Assembly (NCBI RefSeq): GCF_900100335.1
Contig: NZ_FNFE01000002.1
Location: forward strand, 186,001-250,000
DNA: 64,000 nucleotides
Direction: 5' to 3'
Source of the DNA: Natronorubrum texcoconense
Lineage (GTDB): Archaea; Halobacteriota; Halobacteria; Halobacteriales; Natrialbaceae
Shown here piece after piece: positions 54,040-64,000 of this stretch; the first letter of the stretch is position 1; every line of letters begins with the position of its first letter. The notes beneath the pieces were generated by a model. It was not told the DNA's origin. It saw only the letters and a list, made by a program, of their open reading frames with translations, and did no database searches. The position numbers and the translations under genes are program-made.

Positions 54040-55104
54040 TTAGCGTGGATTGGTCGCCGGCGTCGGTTTCGCACCTCGCGTGCGCGCGTGTAATTCGATT
54101 TGTTCGACGACGAACGCCGTCACGTCGATCCGCTCCTCGAGCAGGCGTTCCCGTCGCTCGGCCCACGTTTCAGCGGGCGCTTCGAGGACGTCGTCGATCG
54201 TCTCGAGCGCTCGAGCGTGGCGATCGTCGCCGTTACAGCCGAACAGCAGTCCGTACTCGGCCTCGAGTTCGGCGGTGTAGCCGAGCGAGAGCGGGTTGAC
54301 GTAGACGGCCGGCGTGCCGAGCACCGCGGCTTCGGTCGCGGTCGTCGCGCCCTCGCTGACGACGATATCGGCGTAAGCGAGCAGATCGTGCAACCGTTCG
54401 GGTCGCGTCGAAAACTGGTACGACTCGAGGTCGACCGGTGGCTCACCTTCCGCCGTGAGCAACACCTCGAGACCGGCGTCCTCGAGTCGATCGATCGCCT
54501 CGCGCGGGTCGTCGAACCCCCCGTGACCGACGTCGTGGGAGGCCTCCCAGCTACTGAGACGAACGACGGCGAACGAATCGTCGGAACCGAGGCCGACCGA
54601 CTCGAGGACGGCCGGGTCGGGATCGAACCGATTCGGATGGAGGTAGGCGAGTTCGTGATACCCCGGGTAGCGCACCTGGCTCGAGCCGACGTCGTCGCGG
54701 TAACACGCCGGCGTACAGATCGCGTCCGCGAACGGGTAGGCGAGTTTCGTGATGAGCGTCGCGTGTTCGGTGTCGTAGAAGACGACGCTCTTGGTACGCA
54801 AAACGGACGCGACGTGGGCGGCGGCGACGCCGCCGATGGCCGTGACGACGTCAGGATCGATCCGTCGCGCCCGGGCCAGCAGGCGCGTCTCGTAGGTCGC
54901 CTGCACGGTGGCCAACGAGAACAGCGAGTCGGACTCGCCGGCGAGCACCTCGTGGTCGATATCGTACGCCTCGAGCAGCGCGATAGCCACGTCGCTCTCG
55001 CGGGCGAAGACGTGGACCTCGTGTCCCCGGGCTTCCAGTTCCTCGATCGGGTTTCGGAAGAAGTGGACGTGTCCGGGGTGTTGAATCGTGATCACGACTC
55101 GCAT
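54040..55104 (-). CDS. DUF354 protein (UDP-GlcNAc epimerase/GT-B-like)
   Basis: 354 residues. The DUF354 family has a GT-B fold related to UDP-GlcNAc 2-epimerase and MurG. It starts MRVVITIQHPGHVHFFRNPI, with DPDVVTAIGGVAAAHVASVL in the first domain and DIVVSEGATTATEAAVLGTP plus VYVNPLSLGYTAELEAEYGL in the second, the usual donor-binding site. Members occur in archaeal S-layer and polysaccharide loci; the reaction is not known. Gaps of 6 and 7 bases separate it from its operon neighbours. Confidence 0.85.
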   Translation of the reverse strand: MRVVITIQHPGHVHFFRNPIEELEARGHEVHVFARESDVAIALLEAYDIDHEVLAGESDSLFSLATVQATYETRLLARARRIDPDVVTAIGGVAAAHVASVLRTKSVVFYDTEHATLITKLAYPFADAICTPACYRDDVGSSQVRYPGYHELAYLHPNRFDPDPAVLESVGLGSDDSFAVVRLSSWEASHDVGHGGFDDPREAIDRLEDAGLEVLLTAEGEPPVDLESYQFSTRPERLHDLLAYADIVVSEGATTATEAAVLGTPAVYVNPLSLGYTAELEAEYGLLFGCNGDDRHARALETIDDVLEAPAETWAERRERLLEERIDVTAFVVEQIELHARTRGAKPTPATNPR

Positions 55105-55110
55105 TGGCGA

Positions 55111-56511
<1,401 letters not shown>

Positions 56512-56700
56512 AGATGATACGTGGTCGCTGGGCCGTCACACCCGCTCGTGTGACGGTTTCGTTCGGCTCGGTGCCGTTCGCGTTCCTCATCTATCCAGAG
56601 ACAGTTCGGGTGGTTTACTATAGCCAGAATAAACGGTTGCACCACGACCATCCGCTCGTGAGGCGATCTGCTGGGGGTGAGTCGGCGGCTCAGATGGTTC

Positions 56701-56716
56701 ACGTCGATATCGACGT
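56701..56716. repeat. 16-base perfect palindrome, possible operator
   Basis: acgtcgatatcgacgt is fully self-complementary and lies 6 bases before a TATA-like cttatactgg in the divergent region between the UDP-sugar dehydrogenase and the HTH membrane protein. About one such palindrome is expected by chance in a window of this size. Confidence 0.35.
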
Positions 56717-56852
56717 CAGCGGCTTATACTGGTGTTAAACGGGCCTATACGGATTCATAATGAAGGGGGCATCGGTCCGATAATTCATGCGGTCAGTTCG
56801 ATCACGAACGGCGTGACCCGAACCCACCGACCGCGTCAGAACCGTGAAACAC

Positions 56853-57494
56853 ATGGTTTCAACTTCCCAGATTGAACTCGAACCCGCGTTCGCCTCGATA
56901 CACGCCAGCGTGTCCTCGAGTACGGGTTCGGTGCCGATTCGTCGACTCGACGTCCAGACGTTCGCATCGGTAGCTCCCAGCGATAGCGATCAGTTGGGTG
57001 GACCGGTATCCTGGCTGTCGATGCTACGCGGCGCATCGATCTGGGAAGCGGCGATGATCGCGGTTCTGTTCCTACTGATTTGCGGACTCGTCGGCATCCG
57101 CCTGCGAGAACTGCTGTCGAACCGGGAGGTCGAACTCGCTACGCACCCGCTGTTGTCACAGTCAGCGGACGAGTCGGGTGAAATAACTGGCTCACCCACC
57201 GACGATCACCGACCCTACGAACAGTATCTCTCACCCGAGACACCGACCGAACTCCTGAGCGACAAGGGAGAGGTGGTTCGACTGCTCGTCGCAAATCACG
57301 GCCGCATTCGCCAACACCAGATCGCCGACGAAACCGGTTGGTCGAAGTCGAAAGTGAGCCGGATCTGCTCGCAGATGCACACCGACGGCACGATCGAGAA
57401 GACCTCGGTCGGCCGAGAAAATCTCATCACCCTGTCCGACCGAGAGCCGGAGACGGAAACGCAGTGTACCGACACCGGAAAACCGATTCAGTGA
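56853..57494 (+). CDS. Membrane-anchored MarR-like HTH protein
   Basis: 213 residues. The N-terminal 60 residues look extracytoplasmic or disordered; one helix (AAMIAVLFLLICGLVGIRL) follows. The C-terminal HTH reads LLSDKGEVVRLLVANHGRIR, then QHQIADETGWSKSKVSRICS and the wing TIEKTSVGRENLI. This topology fits the haloarchaeal DUF7343-like regulators. The ATG at 56853 is chosen; a GTG three codons upstream is also possible. It is divergent from the glycan operon and could regulate it. Confidence 0.8.
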   Translation: MVSTSQIELEPAFASIHASVSSSTGSVPIRRLDVQTFASVAPSDSDQLGGPVSWLSMLRGASIWEAAMIAVLFLLICGLVGIRLRELLSNREVELATHPLLSQSADESGEITGSPTDDHRPYEQYLSPETPTELLSDKGEVVRLLVANHGRIRQHQIADETGWSKSKVSRICSQMHTDGTIEKTSVGRENLITLSDREPETETQCTDTGKPIQ

Positions 57495-57545
57495 GTACGC
57501 ACCACACTCTCGCACCACTCTCGTACTGACTGAAACGGTTCAGTA

Positions 57546-57572
57546 CCGATCGCACGGCTGCCGTGCGATCGG
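57546..57572. repeat. 27-base inverted repeat with 13-base arms
   Basis: ccgatcgcacggc (57546-57558) and gccgtgcgatcgg (57560-57572) are perfect inverted arms around one T. It starts 51 bases after the HTH gene stop. No T tract follows. Arms this long are very unlikely by chance. Confidence 0.7.
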
Positions 57573-58111
57573 GCGTCTCTCGGTTCGACGGAGACGATCG
57601 GTCGGATTCCGCCACGCACACCACGGTCTTCCAACCGATCGCATCCGTCCCGTCGCTTCGTATCCCACACGACCACGCCAGCCCAGCGTGTAGTTGCCGT
57701 TGTCGTCGTGACCGTCCAGAGCGAGGTATCGTCCGATCCGGGGCCGAATCGGACCGGACTCGAACCCATCCACTGACGGATCCACCGCTGTTCGAAGCCG
57801 GCTCCTATCGGCTACCGAAATACCCGCCACCGGCGGAATCGGCGACTCTGGATCAGTTCCGTATCGGTACGACTGCCCGATTCTACGAGGGTGCGACCGC
57901 TCCCGCACACGGAGTCGGTCCCGCTATAGCGCTCTCGAGTGCGGGACACCCTGACAACCCACGGCTCGTTTGCAGTTCGTGCAAACGAATTCCGCATTAT
58001 ACAGACGATAGCGCTCAGCTTATCCGTGGTATAGTAATGGCCGCTGTCGGTCTTGACGGTTGTAACGACCCGCCCCGTCTCGCAGTCGACGGGCGTGGGT
58101 AGGTGATATCA
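57573..58111. other. Intergenic region before glmS
   Basis: About 540 bases. Weak overlapping frames on both strands lack family resemblance or halophilic composition. A tgcagttcgtgca hyphenated repeat occurs near 57970. No gene supported. Confidence 0.4.
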
Positions 58112-58252
58112 ATGACACACAATCGCACTGTCCGTCAGGCAGCTCCCACGCACCGACCGGGTACGACCGTTCCGAACGCGGCACCCGTTGCAGACCGTCT
58201 GACAAGCGCGACGAATCCGACGACCGCCGCTCGAGCGGAGGTGAGCGGCTGA
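58112..58252 (+). CDS. Possible short ORF coupled to glmS
   Basis: ATG at 58112 opens 46 codons (MTHNRTVRQAAPTHRPGTTV at the start) ending in a TGA that overlaps the glmS ATG (TGATG). The composition is not acidic, unlike most genes here. It may be a leader peptide or coupling ORF, or simply an accident of sequence. Confidence 0.3.
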   Translation: MTHNRTVRQAAPTHRPGTTVPNAAPVADRLTSATNPTTAARAEVSG

Positions 58253-60060
58253 TGTGCGGTATCATCGCGCGTATCGGTCACGGTGACGCCGCGGAGACGC
58301 TTCTGTCGGGACTCGAGAACCTCGAGTACCGCGGCTACGACTCGGCGGGGATCGCCGTCCAGAACGGCTCCGGCGTCAAGGTACACAAGTGCTCGGGCGA
58401 GGTCGACGACCTCAAGTCCTCGCTCGAGAGCCAGCCCCACGGCAACATGGGGATCGGCCACACGCGCTGGAGTACCCACGGCCCGCCGACCGACGCGAAC
58501 GCACACCCGCACACGGACACGGCTGGTGACGTCGCGGTCGTACACAACGGCGTCATCGACAACTACGACGAGCTCCGAACCGAACTTCAGGCGAAGGGCC
58601 ACGAGTTCGAGAGCGACACCGACACGGAAGTCATCCCCCACCTCATCGACGAGTACCGGACGGAAACCGGCGACAGCGAGGAGGCGGTCCGCCGCGCCGT
58701 CGAGACGCTCGAGGGCAGCTACGCGATCGCCGCGATCGTTGACGGCGAGGAGGCGGTGTACGCCGCACGAAAGGGTTCGCCGCTCGTCCTCGGACTCGAC
58801 GACGAGGAGTGGTTCCTCGCAAGCGACGTCCCGGCCTTCCTCGACCACACCGACGAAGTGATCTACCTCGAGGACGGCGATATCGTCGTTCTCGATCCCG
58901 ACTCCTACCGAATCACCGATCTCGAGGGCACTCCTATCGATCGATCGACCGACACCGTCGATTGGGACCCGGAGGACGCGGGGAAAGGCGAGTACGATCA
59001 CTACATGCTCAAGGAGATCAACAACCAGCCGACGTCGCTCTCGAACACGATCGAGGGCCGGATCGACGACGGCGACGTTGCGCTCGAGGAACTGCCGGCC
59101 GGCACGTTCGAAGACGTCGAGACCGTCCAGTTCGTCGCCTGCGGAACGTCCTATCACGCGGCGATGTACGGCGCCAACCTGCTTCGTTCGGCGGGGATCA
59201 GCACGGAGGTCGTCCGCGCGAGCGAGTATACGTCGATGTCGGGACCCGTAGACGAGGGGACCCTCGTCGTCGCGGTCACCCAGAGCGGTGAGACCGCCGA
59301 CACGCTCGAGGCCGTCCGCGAGGCGACCGCGCGCGGTGCCCGCTCGCTCGCCGTCACCAACGTCGTGGGATCGACGGCTGCACGCGAGGCCGACGACGCG
59401 ATCTACATCCGCGCCGGCCCGGAGGTCGGCGTCGCCGCGACGAAGACCTTCTCGTCGCAGGCGGTCACGCTCGCGTTGCTCACCCAGCGGCTCGCGGCCG
59501 ACGTTCCGACGGCGACCCCCGCCGAGGACCGCGAGACGATGCTCGAGGAGCTGAAAGAGCTCCCGGAACACGTCGAGCGAGTCCTCGAGACGACCGACGC
59601 GGCGTCGCTCGCCCGGGATACCGTCGACAGCAAGTCGTACTTCTTCATCGGCAACGGGCTCGGCCACTCGGTAGCGCTCGAGGGCGCGTTGAAGTTCAAG
59701 GAGATCACGTACGAACACGCCGAGGGGTTCGCCGCCGGGGAGCTCAAACACGGCCCGCTCGCGCTCGTGACCGACGAGACGCCGGTGTTCGCGGTCGCCA
59801 CCGGCAGCGGCGACGGGAAGACGAAGACGAACGCGATCGAAGCCCAGACCCGCGGCGCGCCGATCGTCGCCGTCAGTCCCGACGATCACCCGCTGACCGA
59901 CGTCGCCGAGGTTCACCTGTCGGTTCCCGACACGCACCCCGTCTGGGCCGGCCTGCTGGCGAACGTACAGCTCCAACTGGTCTCCTACCACGCTGCGGAC
60001 GTACTCGAGCGACCGATCGACAAGCCGCGCAACTTAGCGAAGAGCGTGACGGTCGAGTGA
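58252..60060 (+). CDS. glmS: Glutamine-fructose-6-phosphate aminotransferase (isomerizing)
   Basis: Makes glucosamine 6-phosphate from fructose 6-phosphate and glutamine, the entry step to amino sugars for surface glycans. 602 residues, full length. The glutaminase domain starts MCGIIARIG with the nucleophile Cys at residue 2 and continues EYRGYDSAGIAV. Two SIS domains follow: VACGTSYHAAMYGANLLRSA, VTQSGETADTLEAVREATAR, and FIGNGLGHSVALEGALKFKE. The C-terminal lysine region is DKPRNLAKSVTVE. No glmU partner lies next to it. Confidence 0.95.
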   Translation: MCGIIARIGHGDAAETLLSGLENLEYRGYDSAGIAVQNGSGVKVHKCSGEVDDLKSSLESQPHGNMGIGHTRWSTHGPPTDANAHPHTDTAGDVAVVHNGVIDNYDELRTELQAKGHEFESDTDTEVIPHLIDEYRTETGDSEEAVRRAVETLEGSYAIAAIVDGEEAVYAARKGSPLVLGLDDEEWFLASDVPAFLDHTDEVIYLEDGDIVVLDPDSYRITDLEGTPIDRSTDTVDWDPEDAGKGEYDHYMLKEINNQPTSLSNTIEGRIDDGDVALEELPAGTFEDVETVQFVACGTSYHAAMYGANLLRSAGISTEVVRASEYTSMSGPVDEGTLVVAVTQSGETADTLEAVREATARGARSLAVTNVVGSTAAREADDAIYIRAGPEVGVAATKTFSSQAVTLALLTQRLAADVPTATPAEDRETMLEELKELPEHVERVLETTDAASLARDTVDSKSYFFIGNGLGHSVALEGALKFKEITYEHAEGFAAGELKHGPLALVTDETPVFAVATGSGDGKTKTNAIEAQTRGAPIVAVSPDDHPLTDVAEVHLSVPDTHPVWAGLLANVQLQLVSYHAADVLERPIDKPRNLAKSVTVE

Positions 60061-60197
60061 TCGAGACGCCGCGATACTGACGACTTTTCGCCGTCCCGTC
60101 CGATACCCGACTCGCACGCTGATTCTCGAGAGCCGTCTCTCTACCCGCGATGGCGTTCCGTCCGGCTGACGCGACCTCGAGTCCCGATCTCAAGGAA

Positions 60198-60205
60198 CTT
60201 TATTC
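60198..60205 (+). promoter_or_regulatory. TATA-like box for the TrmB-family gene
   Basis: ctttattc lies 24-31 bases before the ATG at 60229, as for a leaderless transcript. Confidence 0.45.
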
Positions 60206-60228
60206 GGCCCCATGCCATATCACAACAT

Positions 60229-61020
60229 ATGGCACCATTTGACGAAGAGCAGGCCGAAGCCGAGGCGCTCGACCGATTGCAAAATCTCGGCTTGTCTCAG
60301 TACGAATCCCAGACACTGATCAACCTCCTTCGGCTCGGCACAGGAACCACACAGGACATTGCCCGCGTCAACGGTGTGCCACGTACCCGCGTGTACGAAG
60401 CGACTGATCGGCTCCACGAACTGGGCTTCATCGACATCCAGTACACGACGCCGCGGAAATTCACGGTGATATCCGAGGAAACGATCATCCGCATGCTCAA
60501 CACCCAGCGTGAAAACACGATTACCGAACTTGCGGAGCGTCTGGAGGTGATCGGGCCAGCCCAACCACAACGCGAGCAGTTCGGCGTCTGGACGGTGACC
60601 GGTCGGGAGGCGGTATCGTCTCGCATCGACGAGTTCATCGCCGACGCAGACGAGCAAATCGTCTACATGACCGTCGATGAATTACTCACCGACGACCACC
60701 TCGACCGGCTTCAGGACGCCGAAGAACGCGGGGTAGAAATCTATCTCGCGGGGATTTCGGACGACGTTCAAGACCAGATTCAGGAGATGGTGCCGTCGGC
60801 CGAGCTGTTCGAAACCCTGTGGGAGTGGCGAGATACGCCCGCCGGGAACCTGGTGATCACTGACGAAGAAACGGCGCTCGTCAGCGCGCTCGTGAACGGT
60901 TCCAGCGGCGCTACTGAGTTCGAAGAGACGGCAATCTGGGGTGCAGGCGACCGAAATAGTCTCGTTGTCGTCCTCCGAGCGATCTTCACGTGGCGACTCG
61001 ACGGAGAGCGAGCAGAGTGA
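60229..61020 (+). CDS. TrmB-family transcriptional regulator
   Basis: 263 residues. The N-terminal winged helix is typical of TrmB: LGLSQYESQTLINLLRLGTG, TTQDIARVNGVPRTRVYEAT, then LHELGFIDIQYTTPRKFTVI. After a coiled coil (TIIRMLNTQRENTITELAER) comes a PLD-like C-terminal domain (YMTVDELLTDDHLDRLQDAE; GNLVITDEETALVSALVNG) without an evident sugar-binding domain. It resembles the short TrmB-like regulators of haloarchaea. The targets are unknown; the HalOD1 gene follows. Confidence 0.88.
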   Translation: MAPFDEEQAEAEALDRLQNLGLSQYESQTLINLLRLGTGTTQDIARVNGVPRTRVYEATDRLHELGFIDIQYTTPRKFTVISEETIIRMLNTQRENTITELAERLEVIGPAQPQREQFGVWTVTGREAVSSRIDEFIADADEQIVYMTVDELLTDDHLDRLQDAEERGVEIYLAGISDDVQDQIQEMVPSAELFETLWEWRDTPAGNLVITDEETALVSALVNGSSGATEFEETAIWGAGDRNSLVVVLRAIFTWRLDGERAE

Positions 61021-61052
61021 TCAGACGGACGGTCACTCGAAAAGTCACAGGT

Positions 61053-61059
61053 CTTTATG
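61053..61059 (+). promoter_or_regulatory. TATA-like box for the second HalOD1 gene
   Basis: ctttatg sits 24-30 bases before the ATG at 61083, favouring that start over the ATG at 61074. Confidence 0.35.
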
Positions 61060-61082
61060 TGGTATGCTATAGCATGGGGTGT

Positions 61083-61397
61083 ATGGATGAGGGGGATTCA
61101 GCGGTGGATGGCAGTCAGGTTGATTCGTATGCCGTTGAGTTGCAGAAAACGTACGATTGGTCGGCGACACCACCGAGCACCGCCGCAGTCACCGCTCTCG
61201 CAACCGCCATGGGCGTCGATCCAACCGAGCTTGCAACCGAACGCGAAACCACCTTACACGATTACGTTAACTCGGACGCACTCGATGCGCTCGTCCGAGA
61301 CCAACAATCCGAACAAGTCACTGTTTCCTTCACTGTTGACCGCTATCGAATTTGGTTCGACGGCGACGAGTTGAGTATCCACTCTCACAACCGGTAA
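61083..61397 (+). CDS. HalOD1 output-domain protein
   Basis: 104 residues, second HalOD1-like protein of the window. The core reads STAAVTALATAMGVDPTELA, then TLHDYVNSDALDALVRDQQS and VTVSFTVDRYRIWFDGDELS, close to the protein at 16658. I start at MDEGDSAVDG because the TATA-like box fits; an ATG three codons earlier is possible. It lies 62 bases after the TrmB gene, on the same strand. A signal-output role is inferred from the family. Confidence 0.78.
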   Translation: MDEGDSAVDGSQVDSYAVELQKTYDWSATPPSTAAVTALATAMGVDPTELATERETTLHDYVNSDALDALVRDQQSEQVTVSFTVDRYRIWFDGDELSIHSHNR

Positions 61398-61687
61398 ACG
61401 CATCTCGATAGCGATGGACAGCACGTTTCGTCGGGCTTGTCAGTGGCGGCAAAAGTGGTATGCTGTACTCTCCGAATCGACCGCTGCTCCGTTACTTGCT
61501 CCACTTGTACTGACCGATCACTGCTACTGTCGATCGATTCTGAACTCATGCTGCATTCGCGCCCTGTATTCAGATCTGGCATCGGCTCCTCGGGATCGAG
61601 ACGGACGCAGAAGGATCGCTCACCGTTCGGTCGGAATCGCCGTTCGAAAACGGACCGCTCGAGAACGCTCGTGAATCGACGCGCCGA
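61398..61687. other. Intergenic region
   Basis: 290 bases between the HalOD1 gene and the convergent acidic membrane protein. Short open frames on both strands were not convincing. No repeat or hairpin stands out. Confidence 0.4.
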
Positions 61688-62593
61688 TCAGTCGTCCTCG
61701 AGCACCAACGTGACCGTCTCGTCGTCGCCGTCGATCTCGACGTCCACTTCGTCTGCCTCGTAGTCGTCCGCGCTCGCGATGACCGTGTAGTCGCCGTCCT
61801 CGACCTCGAACTCGGCTTCGCCATCGTCAGTGTCTTGCTCCTCGCTCGAGCCGAAGAACCCGGACTCCTCGACCTCGACGGTGGCGTCGTCGATCTCGTC
61901 GCCGTCCTCGTCCTCGACGATCGCGGTCAGGGTGTGGGTCTCGTCGTCATCGTCGTCCGCCTCGAGTACCAGCGTGATCGTCTCGTCGTCGCCGTCGATC
62001 TCGACGTCCACTTCGTCGTCCTCGTAGCCGTCCGCGCTCGCGGTGACCGTATAGTCGCCGTCCTCGAGTTCGAACTCGGCCTCGCCGTCGTCGACCGCTT
62101 GCTCTTCACTCGAGCCGATACCGCCGTCGACCTCGACGGTGGCGTCGTCGATCTCGTCACCGTCGTCATCCTCGACGATCGTGGTCAGGGTGTGGGTCTC
62201 GTCGTCGTCCTGGTCGTCGTCACCGTTCTGGTCGTCATCGCCATTCTGATCATCACCGTCGTCCTGGTCGTCACCCGTATCGTCCCCGTCACCGCTATCT
62301 GAATCCCCGTCGTCCGTGTCGGAGCCCTCATCACTGTCTTCGCCGTTCTCGTCTTCGCCGCCGTTTTCGTCGTCGGACCCCCCGTCGTCGTCCGAGCCGA
62401 CGTCGTCGGCCGATCCATCGGTGTCTCCCCAGTCGTCGTTGACCGCACCGAGCGCGCTCCCGAGGGAAGCGCCGCTGGCGGCGAGTGCGAGCCCGGCCAC
62501 CAGGAAGACGATTCCGCTGACGGTGAGCAGTACCTGTACGCCGCGCTGGGTGGACCGCGTCCGTGTCGGTTGCTGGTTGACGTTGGGGCACAT
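61688..62593 (-). CDS. Acidic membrane-anchored protein with duplicated PEGA/carboxypeptidase-like domains
   Basis: 301 residues. After MCPNVNQQPTRTRSTQRG there is one helix (VLLTVSGIVFLVAGLALAAS), then an extremely Asp/Glu-rich, low-complexity stretch (about residues 50-130) with D-D-Q-N-G repeats. Two tandem copies of an 85-residue beta domain follow, each starting ETHTLT.IVED.DGDEIDDA and ending DGDDET.TLVLE, with DGDYTV.ASAD.YE in the middle. The fold suggests PEGA or carboxypeptidase-regulatory-like domains facing outside, perhaps in the cell-surface layer. The two domains are nearly identical at the DNA level, so the duplication is recent or kept similar. Confidence 0.78.
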   Translation of the reverse strand: MCPNVNQQPTRTRSTQRGVQVLLTVSGIVFLVAGLALAASGASLGSALGAVNDDWGDTDGSADDVGSDDDGGSDDENGGEDENGEDSDEGSDTDDGDSDSGDGDDTGDDQDDGDDQNGDDDQNGDDDQDDDETHTLTTIVEDDDGDEIDDATVEVDGGIGSSEEQAVDDGEAEFELEDGDYTVTASADGYEDDEVDVEIDGDDETITLVLEADDDDDETHTLTAIVEDEDGDEIDDATVEVEESGFFGSSEEQDTDDGEAEFEVEDGDYTVIASADDYEADEVDVEIDGDDETVTLVLEDD

Positions 62594-63234
62594 TGGTGAG
62601 AGTTGAATGACAGTCTGAGTTACGTACTCGGTGCGTCGTCCGTTCGTGACGTCTCCGACTGCTTCGCAGCCGGTCGTCGTCGGCTCGCACTCCGGCTGAG
62701 CGCCGTGTCTGCGAACTGATTCGGTTGCGTAGCTGCGGGTCGGTTCGCCGGAAATCGAACCGGACGGTCGGTCTGTGTACGCTGGCGAGCGGAATACCCA
62801 CCGCGTACGAGAGAGATGACGTTCACTACCCGTTCGTTTCGTCTTTCGGCGGTTCACTATACCGCAGATAAGACCGTTTCGTCCGATGAAACAGTCCGAA
62901 ACGATACCGGAGCGAGCGGAACGATCACGGCGATACTGCCGTTACGACGCTACTCGAGAACGGACACGCCGGCGAGCCCCACCGTCTGTAGCAGTCGAGA
63001 GCCGGACCGACGTAAGGTCACACCGAACGTGTCGATGCGTTGGCGTCGAGCGTATCCGTCGATCGTCGATCCGAATACACGAGTGGCGCTCCGCCTCGTA
63101 CAGCCCTCGAGCGGAGTACGGTCCGTCAGACCGGCCCGATCGAGTTCGAATCCGAGGCCGCTCGAAGGCGATTATCAGGTGGATAACGGCTACGACGGAC
63201 CCGCTTCGTCGCGCGGATCGGAGCGGAGCGCGGG
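62594..63234. other. Intergenic region
   Basis: About 640 bases without a supported gene. Both strands have open frames rich in Arg and Ser that look like shadows or filler. It separates the acidic membrane protein from the glycosyltransferase, both on the minus strand. Confidence 0.4.
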
Positions 63235-64000
63235 TTATTCGGCGAGTCGGTTGTCGTTCACCCGGTCGAACTGGGTATGTAAAATAGTGTCACGAGCGGT
63301 TCGAACCAGGTCGAGTGCCGACGAGCCGAGAACGGCGAAACAACAGATCGCCAGGCTAGCAAGTGACGGTCGGTTTTTCGTGGCCTCCCACCCGTACCGA
63401 AGCGCCCGCCGTCGGTTGTTGCGCTCGATCTCCGTCCACCCCCACGAGAGGTGTCGGTCGTACTGCAGTTGCCGTTCGATCTCGGGGTGACGTTCGATCT
63501 CATCGCGGTACTTCGACCAGATCTGCCCGAAGATATCCGCGGTCCCGTCGAGTTCGAGTTGCAGGCGATCCGTCCGCTCGATCGCGGCCGCCGCCGATAC
63601 GTTCGAGTCGTGGAAGTGCCGAACGACCAGCGGCTCGTCCACGTACTCGTACTCGTACTCGCGGGCGATTCGAATCGCGTGATCCCAGTCTTCCCCGCAA
63701 TCGAAATTCGTATCGTAGTCACCGACCGTCTCGAAGCACTCGGCGCGGATCATGTGACTCGAGTAGGGCTTGAGATCGAAGTGGGCGAGGATCTCTGGAT
63801 AGATTTCGCCGCGGATCGACGGCGTGTAGGTGCCGGCCGTTCGGCCGTTCTGTCGGACGAGACCGCCGGTGTAGACGACGCCGCAGTCCGTGTTCGCCTC
63901 CATGACGGCGAGCTGTTTTTCGACCTTCTCGGGGTCCCAGCGATCGTCGTCGTCCAGAATACAGACGTACTCGCCGCGGGCCCGCGCTATCGCCAGATTT
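63235..64000 (-). CDS. Glycosyltransferase family 2 (partial, runs off the right edge)
   Basis: The last 255 residues or so of a GT2 enzyme. The visible start has ARARGEYVCILDDDDRWDPE, the metal-binding DxD region, then VVYTGGLVRQNGRTAGTYTP, GEDWDHAIRIAREYEYEYVD for the acceptor/catalytic region and a C-terminal helical tail (FAVLGSSALDLVRTARDTIL). The N-terminal nucleotide-binding part lies beyond the window. It indicates that further polysaccharide genes continue to the right. Confidence 0.88.
   Translation of the reverse strand, partial: NLAIARARGEYVCILDDDDRWDPEKVEKQLAVMEANTDCGVVYTGGLVRQNGRTAGTYTPSIRGEIYPEILAHFDLKPYSSHMIRAECFETVGDYDTNFDCGEDWDHAIRIAREYEYEYVDEPLVVRHFHDSNVSAAAAIERTDRLQLELDGTADIFGQIWSKYRDEIERHPEIERQLQYDRHLSWGWTEIERNNRRRALRYGWEATKNRPSLASLAICCFAVLGSSALDLVRTARDTILHTQFDRVNDNRLAE

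Noticed and set aside
58135-59991. 618-codon minus-strand open frame
   Set aside because: Exact antisense of glmS, with arginine/valine-rich composition. glmS has all catalytic motifs.
61385-61582. 65-codon minus-strand ORF
   Set aside because: Serine-rich without family resemblance and no promoter; probably chance.

Overview
The window is chromosomal DNA of a halophilic archaeon (class Halobacteria). The sequence is GC-rich, the proteins are strongly acidic, promoters look like TATA boxes about 26 bases before leaderless starts, and many secreted proteins carry twin-arginine (Tat) signals followed by a lipobox. Haloarchaea-typical families are common (HalOD1, DUF7344-like and HTH-10 regulators, the CtaA-CtaB fusion, TrmB, F420-dependent enzymes). 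An exopolysaccharide-rich member of the Haloterrigena/Natrinema group is a reasonable guess, but this is inference.

Layout. 1-4.2 kb: a CO-dehydrogenase-type molybdenum hydroxylase operon (coxG-coxM-coxS, running off the left edge), divergent from moeA and a MocA-like molybdopterin cytidylyltransferase. 4.3-17.7 kb: mixed housekeeping genes, including a squalene/phytoene synthase, acyl-CoA dehydrogenase, heme O synthase, DsbA-like lipoprotein, RCK potassium channel, aldo/keto reductase and GrpB-like protein. Two damaged genes lie here: a frameshifted Tat protein and a relic of a second potassium channel. 17.8-23.0 kb: an F420 oxidoreductase, then HPr and enzyme I converging on dhaKLM, a small phosphotransferase chain for dihydroxyacetone phosphorylation. 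23.2-25.0 kb: an ABC-2 exporter. 25.2 kb: tRNA-Gln, with part of its T-arm repeated 100 bases downstream and a gene-poor stretch after it.

26.5-57.5 kb is dominated by surface polysaccharide functions: a phosphohexomutase, a Tat-exported beta-helix protein, a flippase, three Tat-exported deacetylase-like lipoproteins, glycosyltransferases, a sugar-transfer ATP-grasp protein, an AsnB-like protein without the glutaminase cysteine, a Tat-exported M14 deacylase with a PKD domain, a large GT-C-like membrane protein, a DUF354 protein and a UDP-sugar dehydrogenase. UspA and MgtE interrupt it. HTH regulators (three DUF7344-like, one HTH-10, one membrane-anchored MarR-like) are scattered along it. glmS (58.3 kb) and the phosphohexomutase (27.3 kb) would supply amino-sugar precursors and the dehydrogenase uronic acids. 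The right end holds TrmB and HalOD1 regulators, an acidic membrane protein with two duplicated domains, and a partial glycosyltransferase leaving the window.

The most interesting hypothesis is that the 37-47 kb cluster makes a surface glycan decorated with amide or aminoacyl groups that are edited after export. Four loci show gene damage or single-base indels (4945-5393, 13499-13784, 47047-47578, 50368-50973). Two of these are homopolymer length differences that could be sequencing errors.
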